Assembly: GCA_023379435.1 (NCBI GenBank)
Contig: JAMCUH010000053.1
Coordinates: 1-64,000, forward strand
Direction of reading: 5' to 3'
Length of the DNA: 64,000 nt
DNA from: Thermoplasmatota archaeon
GTDB taxonomy: Archaea > Thermoplasmatota > Thermoplasmata > Thermoplasmatales > Thermoplasmataceae
Part shown: positions 41,623 through 51,663 of the stretch, piece by piece
How the letters are laid out: each line of letters starts with the position of its first letter
Position numbering within the stretch: position 1 is the first letter of the stretch
The notes under the pieces: model-generated
Databases searched by the model: none
The model's input: the letters and a program-made list of their open reading frames with translations, nothing else
What the model was told of the DNA's origin: nothing
Made by a program: the position numbers and the translations under genes

Positions 41623-42003
41623 ATGTATAATCCGCTTAAGTATTACACCCAGGAAGCCCTCAAGAATATGAATGACAAGGCCAAGGAGATACTTTCATTC
41701 ATGTATCCGCCCATCACAATGTACGAGGAAGGCGGAGAAGTGAAGATAGAGGCTGATCTCCCCGGATTCAACAAGAAGGACATAAAGATAAGAACGGACA
41801 AAAATTCAGTGACCATAGAGGCAACCAGAAAGATTCAGACAGAAGGAACCGTAATCGTGAATCAGAGGCCGGAGCATGTTTTCAAGCGAGTATCTGTTCC
41901 ATATGAAATAGAACAGAATGCCGATCTTGTTGCCAAGTACGCGGATGGCGTCCTTAAGATATCTCTGCAGATTAAGGGAATGAAAACCGTAAAGGTAGAA
42001 TAA
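41623..42003 (+). CDS. Hsp20/alpha-crystallin small heat shock protein
   Basis: VKIEADLPGFNKKDIKIRTDKNSVTIEATRK...VSVPYEIEQNADLVAKYADGVLKI. Confidence 0.93.
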   Translation: MYNPLKYYTQEALKNMNDKAKEILSFMYPPITMYEEGGEVKIEADLPGFNKKDIKIRTDKNSVTIEATRKIQTEGTVIVNQRPEHVFKRVSVPYEIEQNADLVAKYADGVLKISLQIKGMKTVKVE

Positions 42004-43569
42004 TCATTTTCTTATTAAAGAGTAAACGAAAATAGCTAGGTCAACTGGTATCAATATTTCGGAGATTAGTGGATCATAGTGGAAAAAGTATACCAGAGCA
42101 AGAAGGCCAAATCCCAGAAATATTGAAATTTCAATGGATTTGGATCTTTTCATTTCAACGACGCCTTCAGTCTCATCCAGTCTACGTTTCAGTGCAGGAA
42201 GAACATCAAGACCTTTTTCTATGGAAATAATGGCCTTTTTGCCAAATTCGCGCAACTGCCTGGAATAGAATTCATTTAGCAGACCCTCGTTGTAAAGAAG
42301 TTCCCTCAGAACAGAAATAAATCTGAATTCAGGATCGAGCTGCAGGCAAACGCCCTCAAGTATTGAAGACATTCTCATGTATAGAACAAGTGCCTGAGGC
42401 AGCTTGAATGGAAATTCAAAGATAACATCGTTTGCTATCTCAAATATCTCCCTAACCTCACGATCCTCGACCCTTTTTCCTGACATGCCTGCAATGACAA
42501 GCTCCATGCTTCTTCTTATTATTCCCCTGTTGGCAGCTGGGGAGAGCGCATGCATCGCGAGAAGTGAGTCAATAATCATATCAGGGTCTGTCTGTACAAG
42601 ACCAGCATACAGTTCCAGGAGAGAGTATCTTGTATCAGAATCCAGTGAGCCCACCATTCCAAAGTCGTAGAGTATTATATTGCCATCATCTGACAGGGAA
42701 ATATTCCCTGGGTGGGGATCGGCGTGAAATATATCATCCCGGAGGAGCATCTTGAGAAAAAGAAGATCAACCCTGAAGGCCAAATTCTTCAGATCGTAAT
42801 TTTTCTGTTTCAGTGAATCGATATCCGTTATTTTGGTTCCTGACACATACTGCATCACAAGCACTTCACTTGTTGAAATCTCGTCAAAAACATTCGGGAC
42901 GAGAACTCTTTCATTCCTGGCACTTAGATTTCCCCATATTCTTTTAAGGTTCTCCCTCTCCTTCACGTAATCCATTTCCTCGTAGACCCTCAGTGAAAAA
43001 TCATCAATAACATTCTTTATGCTTGTGTAAAGGAACGATTCCATTCTATTCTTTGCCAGCCGCAGGAGCCTGTTTATGACAATAAGATCCCTTCTGACAA
43101 TCTCTTTCACATTGGGCCTGTTAACCTTGACTGCAACGTCACTTCCCCTGTACCTCGCACGGTATACCTGACCAAGTGAAGCCCCGGATATGGCTTCCCT
43201 GTCAAACTCTTCAAATATCTCATCCACGGGTTTCCCCAGGCTTCTCTCAATGATTTTCTGTGCATCTGAAAAAGGTGCCGCCGGTACCTTATCCTGAAGA
43301 GATTCGAACGCCTTCATATATTCCTTTGGCAGAAGATCGGATCTGGCAGAAAGTATCTGTCCCAGTTTAATGAAGGTTGGTCCAAGATCTATGAAGGCTT
43401 TAACCGCAAGTATACCATTTCTCTCACGGATTGGATCATATCCAGTTTCCTTATCCCTCTTCGCCTTATCCCTGTCCTTAAGATATCTTCTGAAGACCGG
43501 ATAGAGTTTGAGCAGCACGTGAAGCTCTGATCTTCTGATCCCCCTGTCCTTTGGCGGTAGCTCAACCAC
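42004..43569 (-). CDS. ABC1/UbiB-type atypical kinase
   Basis: GPTFIKLGQILSARSDLLP, ISGASLGQVYRARYRGSDVAVKV, FHADPHPGNI. Confidence 0.95.
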   Translation of the reverse strand: MVELPPKDRGIRRSELHVLLKLYPVFRRYLKDRDKAKRDKETGYDPIRERNGILAVKAFIDLGPTFIKLGQILSARSDLLPKEYMKAFESLQDKVPAAPFSDAQKIIERSLGKPVDEIFEEFDREAISGASLGQVYRARYRGSDVAVKVNRPNVKEIVRRDLIVINRLLRLAKNRMESFLYTSIKNVIDDFSLRVYEEMDYVKERENLKRIWGNLSARNERVLVPNVFDEISTSEVLVMQYVSGTKITDIDSLKQKNYDLKNLAFRVDLLFLKMLLRDDIFHADPHPGNISLSDDGNIILYDFGMVGSLDSDTRYSLLELYAGLVQTDPDMIIDSLLAMHALSPAANRGIIRRSMELVIAGMSGKRVEDREVREIFEIANDVIFEFPFKLPQALVLYMRMSSILEGVCLQLDPEFRFISVLRELLYNEGLLNEFYSRQLREFGKKAIISIEKGLDVLPALKRRLDETEGVVEMKRSKSIEISIFLGFGLLALVYFFHYDPLISEILIPVDLAIFVYSLIRK

Positions 43570-43613
43570 ATGGGCAGATTTTCACCTATTATATGAACTG
43601 TTCCAGGAATGAT

Positions 43614-44132
43614 CTACCAGAAATCCTTGGACACATGTTCTTCGTAGAGAAGCTCAAGTTCAGCTTTGCTCCTCTTTTCCCTTTCCAGAAGGAGCTCAAG
43701 TGACTTCCTTATCTCCTCAGATTTGTATTCCTGAACCATGAGAGAAAGGAGGCTTATGGTATCATTGGTTATTTTTAGTGCAGCCCTCAGAACACTGGCC
43801 ACATCGTTATGATCAACCCTGCTTTCCTCCATAATCAGATGATCCAGCATGGAGGTCTCAGTGAGATCGTTCTCAGATTCATCCGATGTTATTGATTCCA
43901 CGGTGCCGCTGTCAATAACGCTCTGTATGTCCCTGATGTCATTCTCTTCGGTCTCCTTGAGATTCTTCAGTATGTTTATCACATGGTCCATGCTGCTTTT
44001 CTCCAAGAGGGAGGCATATCTGTCCCTGAGTTTTGATTTGAGCCTTATTATGTTATAAAGTATATTTTTTCTGGCATCTATAACGGCTTTCCCAGAAATT
44101 GTCTCCTTTCCAGCACTGCCTCCCTTTTTCAT
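43614..44132 (-). CDS. Hypothetical helical protein, possibly ferritin-like
   Basis: 172-aa ORF with four predicted long helices; ferritin-like assignment is tentative. Confidence 0.5.
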   Translation of the reverse strand: MKKGGSAGKETISGKAVIDARKNILYNIIRLKSKLRDRYASLLEKSSMDHVINILKNLKETEENDIRDIQSVIDSGTVESITSDESENDLTETSMLDHLIMEESRVDHNDVASVLRAALKITNDTISLLSLMVQEYKSEEIRKSLELLLEREKRSKAELELLYEEHVSKDFW

Positions 44133-44279
44133 GGATCACATATATACGGTGAGTAGTTAATAAGCGTTTTCATTGTGCTCAGGACCGGCCATTCTCCAAT
44201 GAAATTCAGTTATTAAATGAATTTTTCCTTATTTAACATATTCAAATCAAATTTATACAACCTTGCAATGAAAGTCAGT

Positions 44280-44942
44280 ATGGAAGTATCCCCCTCCATA
44301 ATATCATCTGACCTTTCAAACCTGAGAGATCAGATCAGGCAGTGCGACAGAGTCGGTGTCAGCTCCTATCACATTGATGTAATGGACGGTCATTTTGTGA
44401 ACAACATAACCATCGGTCCGGATTTTGTCAGTGCAGTAAGAAGATCAACGGATGTCAGACTGGAGGGACACCTGATGATAGAGAGACCGGACAGGTATTA
44501 CAGGGAATTTATCAAGAGTGGCATCGACAATATCATCTGCCATGTTGAAACACCCATATCTGTTGGTAGTTTTCTGCATCAACTTCGCAATGAGGGGATA
44601 GAGCATGGAATTGCCATAAACCCTGAGACACCAATCGAAAAGATTGAACCATTTCTTGAAGGGATTTCAACCATACTTGTTATGAGTGTCCATCCTGGAT
44701 TTTCCGGACAGGCCTTCATTCCTGCTGTTTTAGAAAAGATCACCAGGGCAAAATCCATGATAAGGGAAAACGGCTATGGCATAAAGATAGAGGTTGATGG
44801 AGGAATAGACGACAAAACAGGTGTGCTTGCTGCAAAAGCCGGTGCTGACATACTGGTTTCAGCGTCCTATATCTTTGGTGGGAACATTATGGAGAGAATT
44901 GGTAAACTTAAGGAGATTCAATATTCTCCTTCCAGCCATTAA
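44280..44942 (+). CDS. rpe: Ribulose-phosphate 3-epimerase
   Basis: MEVSPSIISSDLSNL, YHIDVMDGHFVNNITIGPDFV, VMSVHPGFSGQAFIP, IEVDGGID. Confidence 0.95.
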   Translation: MEVSPSIISSDLSNLRDQIRQCDRVGVSSYHIDVMDGHFVNNITIGPDFVSAVRRSTDVRLEGHLMIERPDRYYREFIKSGIDNIICHVETPISVGSFLHQLRNEGIEHGIAINPETPIEKIEPFLEGISTILVMSVHPGFSGQAFIPAVLEKITRAKSMIRENGYGIKIEVDGGIDDKTGVLAAKAGADILVSASYIFGGNIMERIGKLKEIQYSPSSH

Positions 44943-45181
44943 TCTTCTTCATTTTTACACTTTATCTGGAAATCCATGGAGGCCAAATGAGCCCGCTTAG
45001 ATCAATGATCCAATCCACTGGCATGAAAGGTCTTTCCCGGAAAGAGATCCCTGTTATACATAGGCAATTATTCTCTAAAATCTTTGTAAATTTTTAATCC
45101 TGATTTTAGAGATCAATAATGGAAGCATCTGGATTTACATGTTATGGCAAAATATTAGATGTGGTATGCTCTTCTGATTCC

Positions 45182-45637
45182 ATGACCAAGGTATTACTGA
45201 AGACGACAATTGGTGACATTCATCTTGAAATATATGACAGGGAAATGCCCGTTACTGGTGGGAACTTCGTAAGTCTTGTGAAGAAGGGATTTTATGATAA
45301 TACCGTTTTCCACAGGGTGATTGATAAATTCATGATTCAGGGAGGCGATCCTACCGGTACAGGAATGGGAGGTCCAGGATACACAATCAGAGACGAATTC
45401 GGCGGAAACAACCGAAACGACAGGGGAACGATCTCAATGGCAAATGCCGGCCCTAACACCGGGGGAAGCCAGTTCTTCATCAATGTTGTTAACAATAACT
45501 ACCTTGATAAAAAGCATCCTGTCTTTGGTAAGGTTACTGGCGGTATGGATGTTGTGGACAGGATAAGTCAGTCAAAAACAGATTCCAATGATAGACCATT
45601 GAAGGAGATAAGAATACTGAAGGCATCCATTGAATAA
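45182..45637 (+). CDS. Cyclophilin-type peptidyl-prolyl isomerase
   Basis: FHRVIDKFMIQGGDPTGTGMGGPGYTIRDEF, SMANAGPNTGGSQFFI; start inferred. Confidence 0.96.
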   Translation: MTKVLLKTTIGDIHLEIYDREMPVTGGNFVSLVKKGFYDNTVFHRVIDKFMIQGGDPTGTGMGGPGYTIRDEFGGNNRNDRGTISMANAGPNTGGSQFFINVVNNNYLDKKHPVFGKVTGGMDVVDRISQSKTDSNDRPLKEIRILKASIE

Positions 45638-45703
45638 TCTTTACATATTAAGAAATGCCTTAAATTTCGTGGCCTTTCTTATATTTTGTAACCATTATGG
45701 AGT

Positions 45704-46321
45704 ATGAGCAACAGAGAAGTATATAAGGATTTGAAAAGTGTCGTTAATCCTGAGCACAGCTGTTTGGTTGTCTGGGATGTACAGAATGCCCTTGTCAACT
45801 CCATTTTCAACAAAACTGAATTTCTTACAAATCTGAAAAATCTTATTTCAGCTGCTAGAAAAAGTGGTGTAAGAATTTTCTACACAATGATAACCCCCCT
45901 GCCACAAGGCTTTGAGTCAGGTTACAGGCTTTACAGCATGATGAAGAGATACGGCACGGCAGAACCGGGAAAAATGAGATTTATGGAACCTGGCACACCG
46001 GAGGCAGAAATTGCGCAGGAGATAAAGCCTGAGAAAGATGATATAATCATCAGAAAGAATACTGCCGACATATTCATCGGAACCAATTTTGAACTCATGA
46101 CAAGGAATAGCGGTATTGAAACAATCGTCCTCACCGGTATTTCCACTGAAATAGGCGTTGAATCCAGTGCCAGGTCAGCAGGCAACAGGGGTTATTATCC
46201 CGTTGTTGTGAAAGATTGTGTCTCCTCATCAAACAGGGAAATGCATGAAATGGCGCTCAAGGTGTTAGAAGCAGTTTCTATAACTGCATCTTCTTCAGAA
46301 ATAACAGGGAGCTGGAGATAA
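45704..46321 (+). CDS. Isochorismatase-family hydrolase
   Basis: CLVVWDVQNALVN, IIIRKNTADIFIGTNFE, IVLTGISTEIGVESSARSA. Confidence 0.9.
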   Translation: MSNREVYKDLKSVVNPEHSCLVVWDVQNALVNSIFNKTEFLTNLKNLISAARKSGVRIFYTMITPLPQGFESGYRLYSMMKRYGTAEPGKMRFMEPGTPEAEIAQEIKPEKDDIIIRKNTADIFIGTNFELMTRNSGIETIVLTGISTEIGVESSARSAGNRGYYPVVVKDCVSSSNREMHEMALKVLEAVSITASSSEITGSWR

Positions 46322-46325
46322 GGCA

Positions 46326-48707
46326 TCAGCTCCTTATTTCTCTCCTGATCGATTTCCTGTAAACATCATATATTTCCAGTGCCTTTTTTATCCCTATCTC
46401 AGTGGAGCTCTTTTTCTTCGAATCAAGTATTTTCCTCATCTCCGCTTCGTTCTCAAGGAGAAGGGCAGGTGCGGTTGCATATATAATCCTGCCAGTAAGG
46501 CCGGACTTCCTGTTGACGGTTTCAAGAATATCTATCATCTGATCGTATCCTTCTATTGCGACTTTTCTGTTGTTTCTGTAGCTACAGATTGCATTTATGT
46601 AGGTCGAATAGTCCTGCTTCTTTATCTTTCCATTTCTCATGAGCGAAAGCACCTCTTCCATGTTCGCCTTTCCCGGAAGATAGCCCATACCCCTGAGTAT
46701 AGCAAGCCTGTCATCATCTGTGCTGGCTGTCTGCATCTTTCCAATCATTTCATGTACATCGCCCTTTTTCCTGGCGTATGCAATGGAAATGGCACTCCTG
46801 ATCTCAGGCTCCTCATTGAATAAATTGTCAAATTTTTCTGAAAGCTGAAGTGAGAGCTCATCATCCAAAACTGCAAGGAGGGAATATACACTCTCTTTTA
46901 TTATAATGGCATCAGAATTTTTAAGTTTTCCAGAATTTATCCAGTCATACAGCTGTCTGGCATACGAAAGTGCTGATGCAGAAACCACGTTGTTATCGCC
47001 GTGCACTGCCAGCAACCCTCTGTATACGGAAAGCAATTCCTCGATTACTGTTCTCTCCGATCTGCCATGGAATTTTTGCAGGTTTTGAATCAGATCCTTC
47101 AGGGTTATGGAACCCGAGAGCATGAAAGCATATAGATTGCTTATTATTCCAATGGCATCATACTTTCCCATCGTAGTGGAAGATTTCATAATCTCATCCA
47201 TCAGTTCTCCATGATAATGAACCCTGTAGAAACCTGTCTCTTCCGGATTGAGCTTTACAAATCCTTCAGAGGGAATATCCATTTCCTGCCTGTCCATAAC
47301 AATGCTTTCAGTTCCATTTTTCCTCTTCACAGTCAGGGGAATAGGCCAGGTTTCTCCCTCTCTGTTACCGGAAAGAAGAAATCTCTCCTGCCTGAGATGT
47401 ATTATATTTCCATGTCTTTCTGCATGAACAACAGGATAACCTGTTTTTCTCATCCAGACTGACATTATATTTGAAACGGGTTTACCGCTGACTTTTTCCA
47501 GTGAAGACCAGAGGTCCTGGCCAGTGGCATTTGAATATGCATGATTCTTCAGGTGTTCCGATAACCCTTTACGGAAACTCTCGGGGCCAAGGTAAGCCTC
47601 TATCATTCTCAGTACAGCACCACCCTTCCCATAACTTATCTCGTCGAATATCTGTGCAACAGACTCAGGATCCTTAACGTCGGCGTCAATGGGGTGTGAG
47701 TTTATCAGGGAATCACCAACGAAGGCAGAGGACGATCTTGATATGATCATGTCACCAATCTGGTCCCACTCAGGGAAGAGCTTATCTATGGGTTTATATG
47801 ACATGAATGTGGCAAAACTCTCATTCAGCCAGAGATCGTTCCACCATTTCATGGTGACCAGGTCACCGAACCACTGGTGCGTTATTTCATGGGCAATTAC
47901 GGAAGCTATGTCTCTTTTGCTTGATTCTGTACTGCTTTTGTTATGGAGTATTCTCACCTCTCTGAACGTTATGGCTCCCCAGTTTTCCATAGCTCCGGCT
48001 CCAAATTCCGGTACCGCGATTAAATGCATCTTGGGGAGAGGATATTTGATTTCAAAGTAGGAATTATAATAGTCTATGCAGGCAGATGCCATTTCTATGG
48101 GGAAATTATCGGAGTTGAGGTGACCTTTATTTGCTGCAAGTATAATTTCCACATCTCCATGCTTCTCCTTGATCTCATCGAATCTTCCAATACCGAAATA
48201 AAGGAGATATGTTGACATCCTTGGTGTTTTCCTGAATATGATCTTTTTCCTATTTCCGGTTTTATCAGATCTTTCAACTGGCATGTTAGATATGGCGTCA
48301 AGATCATTGTCTACCGTTAACGTCAATGAGAATTCCGCCTTGTAAGCAGGGTTATCAAAGCATGGAAATGCCATCCTTGCCCCGGTGGATTCAAACTGTG
48401 TAGTAAGCATTTTTGAACCGTCTGGATCCCTGGCAACATAGAACCCCATAAGCGTCTTCGAAACATCGGCATCGAATGACACATCAATTTTCACATTTCC
48501 GTGATGCTGACCTTCCAGGACAACCTCATCCTCACCCCTGGAGGAAAAATTTACGTTTTTACCATCCACAGAAATGCTTCTAATGTTTATGCCAGTTGAA
48601 TTCAGAACAATTTCTCCATCACTGGTCATTTGGATTGCTTCCTGGCCTTTATAAGTTTCATGCTCAAAATCAACATCGAGAGACAGTTCATAGTGCTTTA
48701 CTTCCAT
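46326..48707 (-). CDS. M1 aminopeptidase, tricorn-interacting-factor F2/F3-like
   Basis: GAMENWGAITF, HEITHQWFGDLVTMKWWNDLWLNESFATF. Confidence 0.95.
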   Translation of the reverse strand: MEVKHYELSLDVDFEHETYKGQEAIQMTSDGEIVLNSTGINIRSISVDGKNVNFSSRGEDEVVLEGQHHGNVKIDVSFDADVSKTLMGFYVARDPDGSKMLTTQFESTGARMAFPCFDNPAYKAEFSLTLTVDNDLDAISNMPVERSDKTGNRKKIIFRKTPRMSTYLLYFGIGRFDEIKEKHGDVEIILAANKGHLNSDNFPIEMASACIDYYNSYFEIKYPLPKMHLIAVPEFGAGAMENWGAITFREVRILHNKSSTESSKRDIASVIAHEITHQWFGDLVTMKWWNDLWLNESFATFMSYKPIDKLFPEWDQIGDMIISRSSSAFVGDSLINSHPIDADVKDPESVAQIFDEISYGKGGAVLRMIEAYLGPESFRKGLSEHLKNHAYSNATGQDLWSSLEKVSGKPVSNIMSVWMRKTGYPVVHAERHGNIIHLRQERFLLSGNREGETWPIPLTVKRKNGTESIVMDRQEMDIPSEGFVKLNPEETGFYRVHYHGELMDEIMKSSTTMGKYDAIGIISNLYAFMLSGSITLKDLIQNLQKFHGRSERTVIEELLSVYRGLLAVHGDNNVVSASALSYARQLYDWINSGKLKNSDAIIIKESVYSLLAVLDDELSLQLSEKFDNLFNEEPEIRSAISIAYARKKGDVHEMIGKMQTASTDDDRLAILRGMGYLPGKANMEEVLSLMRNGKIKKQDYSTYINAICSYRNNRKVAIEGYDQMIDILETVNRKSGLTGRIIYATAPALLLENEAEMRKILDSKKKSSTEIGIKKALEIYDVYRKSIRREIRS

Positions 48708-48817
48708 GAGAATCGTCCTGTTATGTCAGATGATTTTATAACAGTTTGCTGAGTTTCTAAAAATAATTATACGGAAATGCAAATAATTTTAATGATCCAT
48801 GCAATCATCAGTTACAT

Positions 48818-49714
48818 ATGAATATGGTCAGGACATACCCAGTGGTGAGACCTGATTATGTCAAGGTAAGGATCCCATCTGGAGAATCTTTTGTCAAGAT
48901 TAGGAATACACTAAACGAGCGATCACTTCACACCGTATGTCAGGAGGCAAGATGCCCCAATATTGCAGAATGCTGGGATTCCGGTACGGCAACATTCATG
49001 ATCCTCGGGAAGAACTGCTCAAGAGGATGCCGTTTCTGCTCCGTTACACACGGAAGAATGACACCCCCAGATCCACTGGAACCTGAGAAGATCGCGGAGT
49101 CGGTAAGGATTATGCATCTTGACTATGTTGTCATAACATCCGTTGATAGGGATGACCTTCCCGATCAGGGTTCTTCTCATTTTGCATCTGTGATCCAGAG
49201 AGTGAAGAAGGAGGGCTGCAGGGTTGAAGCCCTCATTCCAGACTTCCAGGGCAACCTGGATCTTGTGAAAAAAATCTGTGACCAAAATCCGGAGGTCATA
49301 TCGCACAATATAGAGACGGTGAGAAGATTAACGCCCACCGTGCGGGATCCCAGAGCCGGGTACGATCAGTCTCTTTCCGTGCTTTCGTTCATTTCTCGTA
49401 ACAATACAGTTGCAAAATCATCCATCATGCTGGGGTTAGGCGAAACAGATCAGGAAGTGTTATCAACCATGGAGGATTTGCTTTCTGTGGGGGTAAGCAT
49501 ACTAACTATTGGTCAGTATCTGAGACCTTCGAAAATGCAACTCCCTGTCACCGAATACTGCAGTATGGAGAGGTTTAACATGTTCAGAGAGAAAGGTATG
49601 GAGATGGGTTTTGACTTTGTTGCTTCCGGACCTCTGGTGAGGTCATCATACAGAGCTGCAGAAGCTTTTTTGAGGAGGGGAAAAAATGGAAATGGAAAAA
49701 TTAACTTCAGCTGA
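48818..49714 (+). CDS. lipA: Lipoyl synthase
   Basis: CQEARCPNIAECWDSGTATFMILGKNCSRGCRFCSV. Confidence 0.97.
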   Translation: MNMVRTYPVVRPDYVKVRIPSGESFVKIRNTLNERSLHTVCQEARCPNIAECWDSGTATFMILGKNCSRGCRFCSVTHGRMTPPDPLEPEKIAESVRIMHLDYVVITSVDRDDLPDQGSSHFASVIQRVKKEGCRVEALIPDFQGNLDLVKKICDQNPEVISHNIETVRRLTPTVRDPRAGYDQSLSVLSFISRNNTVAKSSIMLGLGETDQEVLSTMEDLLSVGVSILTIGQYLRPSKMQLPVTEYCSMERFNMFREKGMEMGFDFVASGPLVRSSYRAAEAFLRRGKNGNGKINFS

Positions 49715-50702
49715 AAAGTCGGCATATATTAAGGCATTTACCGCCATGGTTCTTGGTAGAACTCTGGACAAGAAGATAGTAAATGCCCAAAGGCAGGGAA
49801 GAGTTGGGTTCTACACACCTACCATGGGCCAGGAGGCCACTCAGGTTGGTCTCTCCATGTCACTGGGCAGGGAGGACTTCATATACGGTTATTACAGGGA
49901 TGTCTCTCTTCTTCTTCACCGCGGAGCCCCCATGGAAGCCATCATTAATCAGATCATGGGGAATTCAAAGGATGTTGAGAAAGGGAGGCAGATGCCCTCC
50001 CATTTCTCCTATAAAGGGGTGAACTTCATGTCTGTGCCAAGTCCGGTTGGCACGAATCTACCTCTTGCCGTGGGAAGCGCATATGCCTTTAAACTAAGAA
50101 AGGAAAAGGGAGTTGTTGTGGCAACGTTCGGTGACGGTGCGACATCAACACCTGATTTCCATGTGGCCATGAACATGGCTGCTGTTTTTCATGTGCCCGT
50201 GGTATTTGTGTGTGAAAATAACGGATGGGCCATATCCTTACCCGTGGAGAAACAGACAGAAACAGAGATCTACAAAAAGGCCGATGCGTATGGCATGAAG
50301 GGGATTCTCGTGGACGGTAACAACTTCCTGGAGATGTACAAGACATGCACAGAGGCTGTTAACAACGTAAGATCAGGAGGAGGGCCTGTCCTAATCGAGG
50401 CAAGGAGCTACAGGATGGGTGCGCATTCCACTTCAGACGATCCCACAAAGTACAGAAAGGATGAAGTGAAGGAGGGCGACGCCAAAGATCCTCTCATTAT
50501 AGCGGAAAAGATCCTCAAGGATCTGAACATAGGTGACGATAAACTTGTGGAGAAGATAAAGGCAGAGGCTCAGCGCATAGTGGATGCCAAATTCCAGGAG
50601 TGCGAGAAGATACCGCCACCTGAACCCATAACTGCATTCCAGGAGGTCTATTCAAAGAATACATGGATGCTTGATGAGGAGGTAGGTGACATCCTTGACT
50701 GA
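49686..50702 (+). CDS. 2-oxoacid dehydrogenase E1 alpha subunit
   Basis: ATFGDGATSTPDFHVAMNMAAVFHVPVVFVCENNGWAIS. Confidence 0.96.
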   Translation: MEMEKLTSAEKSAYIKAFTAMVLGRTLDKKIVNAQRQGRVGFYTPTMGQEATQVGLSMSLGREDFIYGYYRDVSLLLHRGAPMEAIINQIMGNSKDVEKGRQMPSHFSYKGVNFMSVPSPVGTNLPLAVGSAYAFKLRKEKGVVVATFGDGATSTPDFHVAMNMAAVFHVPVVFVCENNGWAISLPVEKQTETEIYKKADAYGMKGILVDGNNFLEMYKTCTEAVNNVRSGGGPVLIEARSYRMGAHSTSDDPTKYRKDEVKEGDAKDPLIIAEKILKDLNIGDDKLVEKIKAEAQRIVDAKFQECEKIPPPEPITAFQEVYSKNTWMLDEEVGDILD

Positions 50703-51663
50703 GATGAATATGGTCCAGGCTCTTAATAGGGCACTTAACGACATAATGGCAAAAAACCCGTCTGTCGTGATTCTCGGTGAGGACGTTGGAGTGGACGGTG
50801 GTGTCTTCAGGGTCACCGACGGCCTGATATCAAAATTTGGTCCGGAGAGGGTCATTGACACACCACTGGCAGAGATTGGTATCGTCGGCATGTCCATAGG
50901 CATGGCAATATCCGGTCTGAGGCCAATACCGGAGATACAGTTTCAGGACTTCATTTACACAGCAATGGATCAGATAATCAATCAAATGGCAAAGATAAGA
51001 TACAGGTCCGGTGGTGAATACACGTGCCCTGTTGTTCTGAGGGCACCCTACGGTGGTGGAGTGAAGGGAGGTCTCTATCATTCTCAGAGTGGTGAAACAT
51101 ACTTTGCCCATACGGCAGGTCTCATCGTTGTCACACCTTCCACGCCAACCGATGCAATCGGCCTTCTGTATTCTGCCATTGATGGAAATGATCCTGTGAT
51201 TTTCCTTGAACCCAAAAGGCTTTACAGATCGGTAAAGGAAGATGTTCCTGATAATGTACCGAAGGTACCCATAGGAAAGGCAAAAATCATCCGGGAAGGA
51301 GACGAGCTTAGTATAATAACATATGGACCAATGGTTCCAACGGTTGTATCAACAGTGCAGAAAAACAACATCAATGCAGATGTCATCGATCTGAGAACTC
51401 TGGTTCCCATGGACAGGGATGCAATAATTGGCTCCGTCAAAAAAACAGGGAGAGTTGTGATCGTTCATGAAGCCCCCAGGACGCTTGGTCTAGGATCAGA
51501 GATTGCTGCTCTCGTTGCAGAGAGGGCCATAGACAGCCTTCTTGCACCTGTTATCAGGGTAACAGGACCAGACTCGCCGTTCCCTTACAGGTATGAGGAT
51601 TATTATGTGCCGAACGAGAAAAGAATAATGAAGGCCATAAAACGCGTGACGGAGGAGGCCTGA
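50686..51663 (+). CDS. 2-oxoacid dehydrogenase E1 beta subunit
   Basis: VVILGEDVGVDGGVFRVTDGL, GGVKGGLYHSQSGETYFAHTAGL. Confidence 0.96.
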   Translation: MTSLTEMNMVQALNRALNDIMAKNPSVVILGEDVGVDGGVFRVTDGLISKFGPERVIDTPLAEIGIVGMSIGMAISGLRPIPEIQFQDFIYTAMDQIINQMAKIRYRSGGEYTCPVVLRAPYGGGVKGGLYHSQSGETYFAHTAGLIVVTPSTPTDAIGLLYSAIDGNDPVIFLEPKRLYRSVKEDVPDNVPKVPIGKAKIIREGDELSIITYGPMVPTVVSTVQKNNINADVIDLRTLVPMDRDAIIGSVKKTGRVVIVHEAPRTLGLGSEIAALVAERAIDSLLAPVIRVTGPDSPFPYRYEDYYVPNEKRIMKAIKRVTEEA

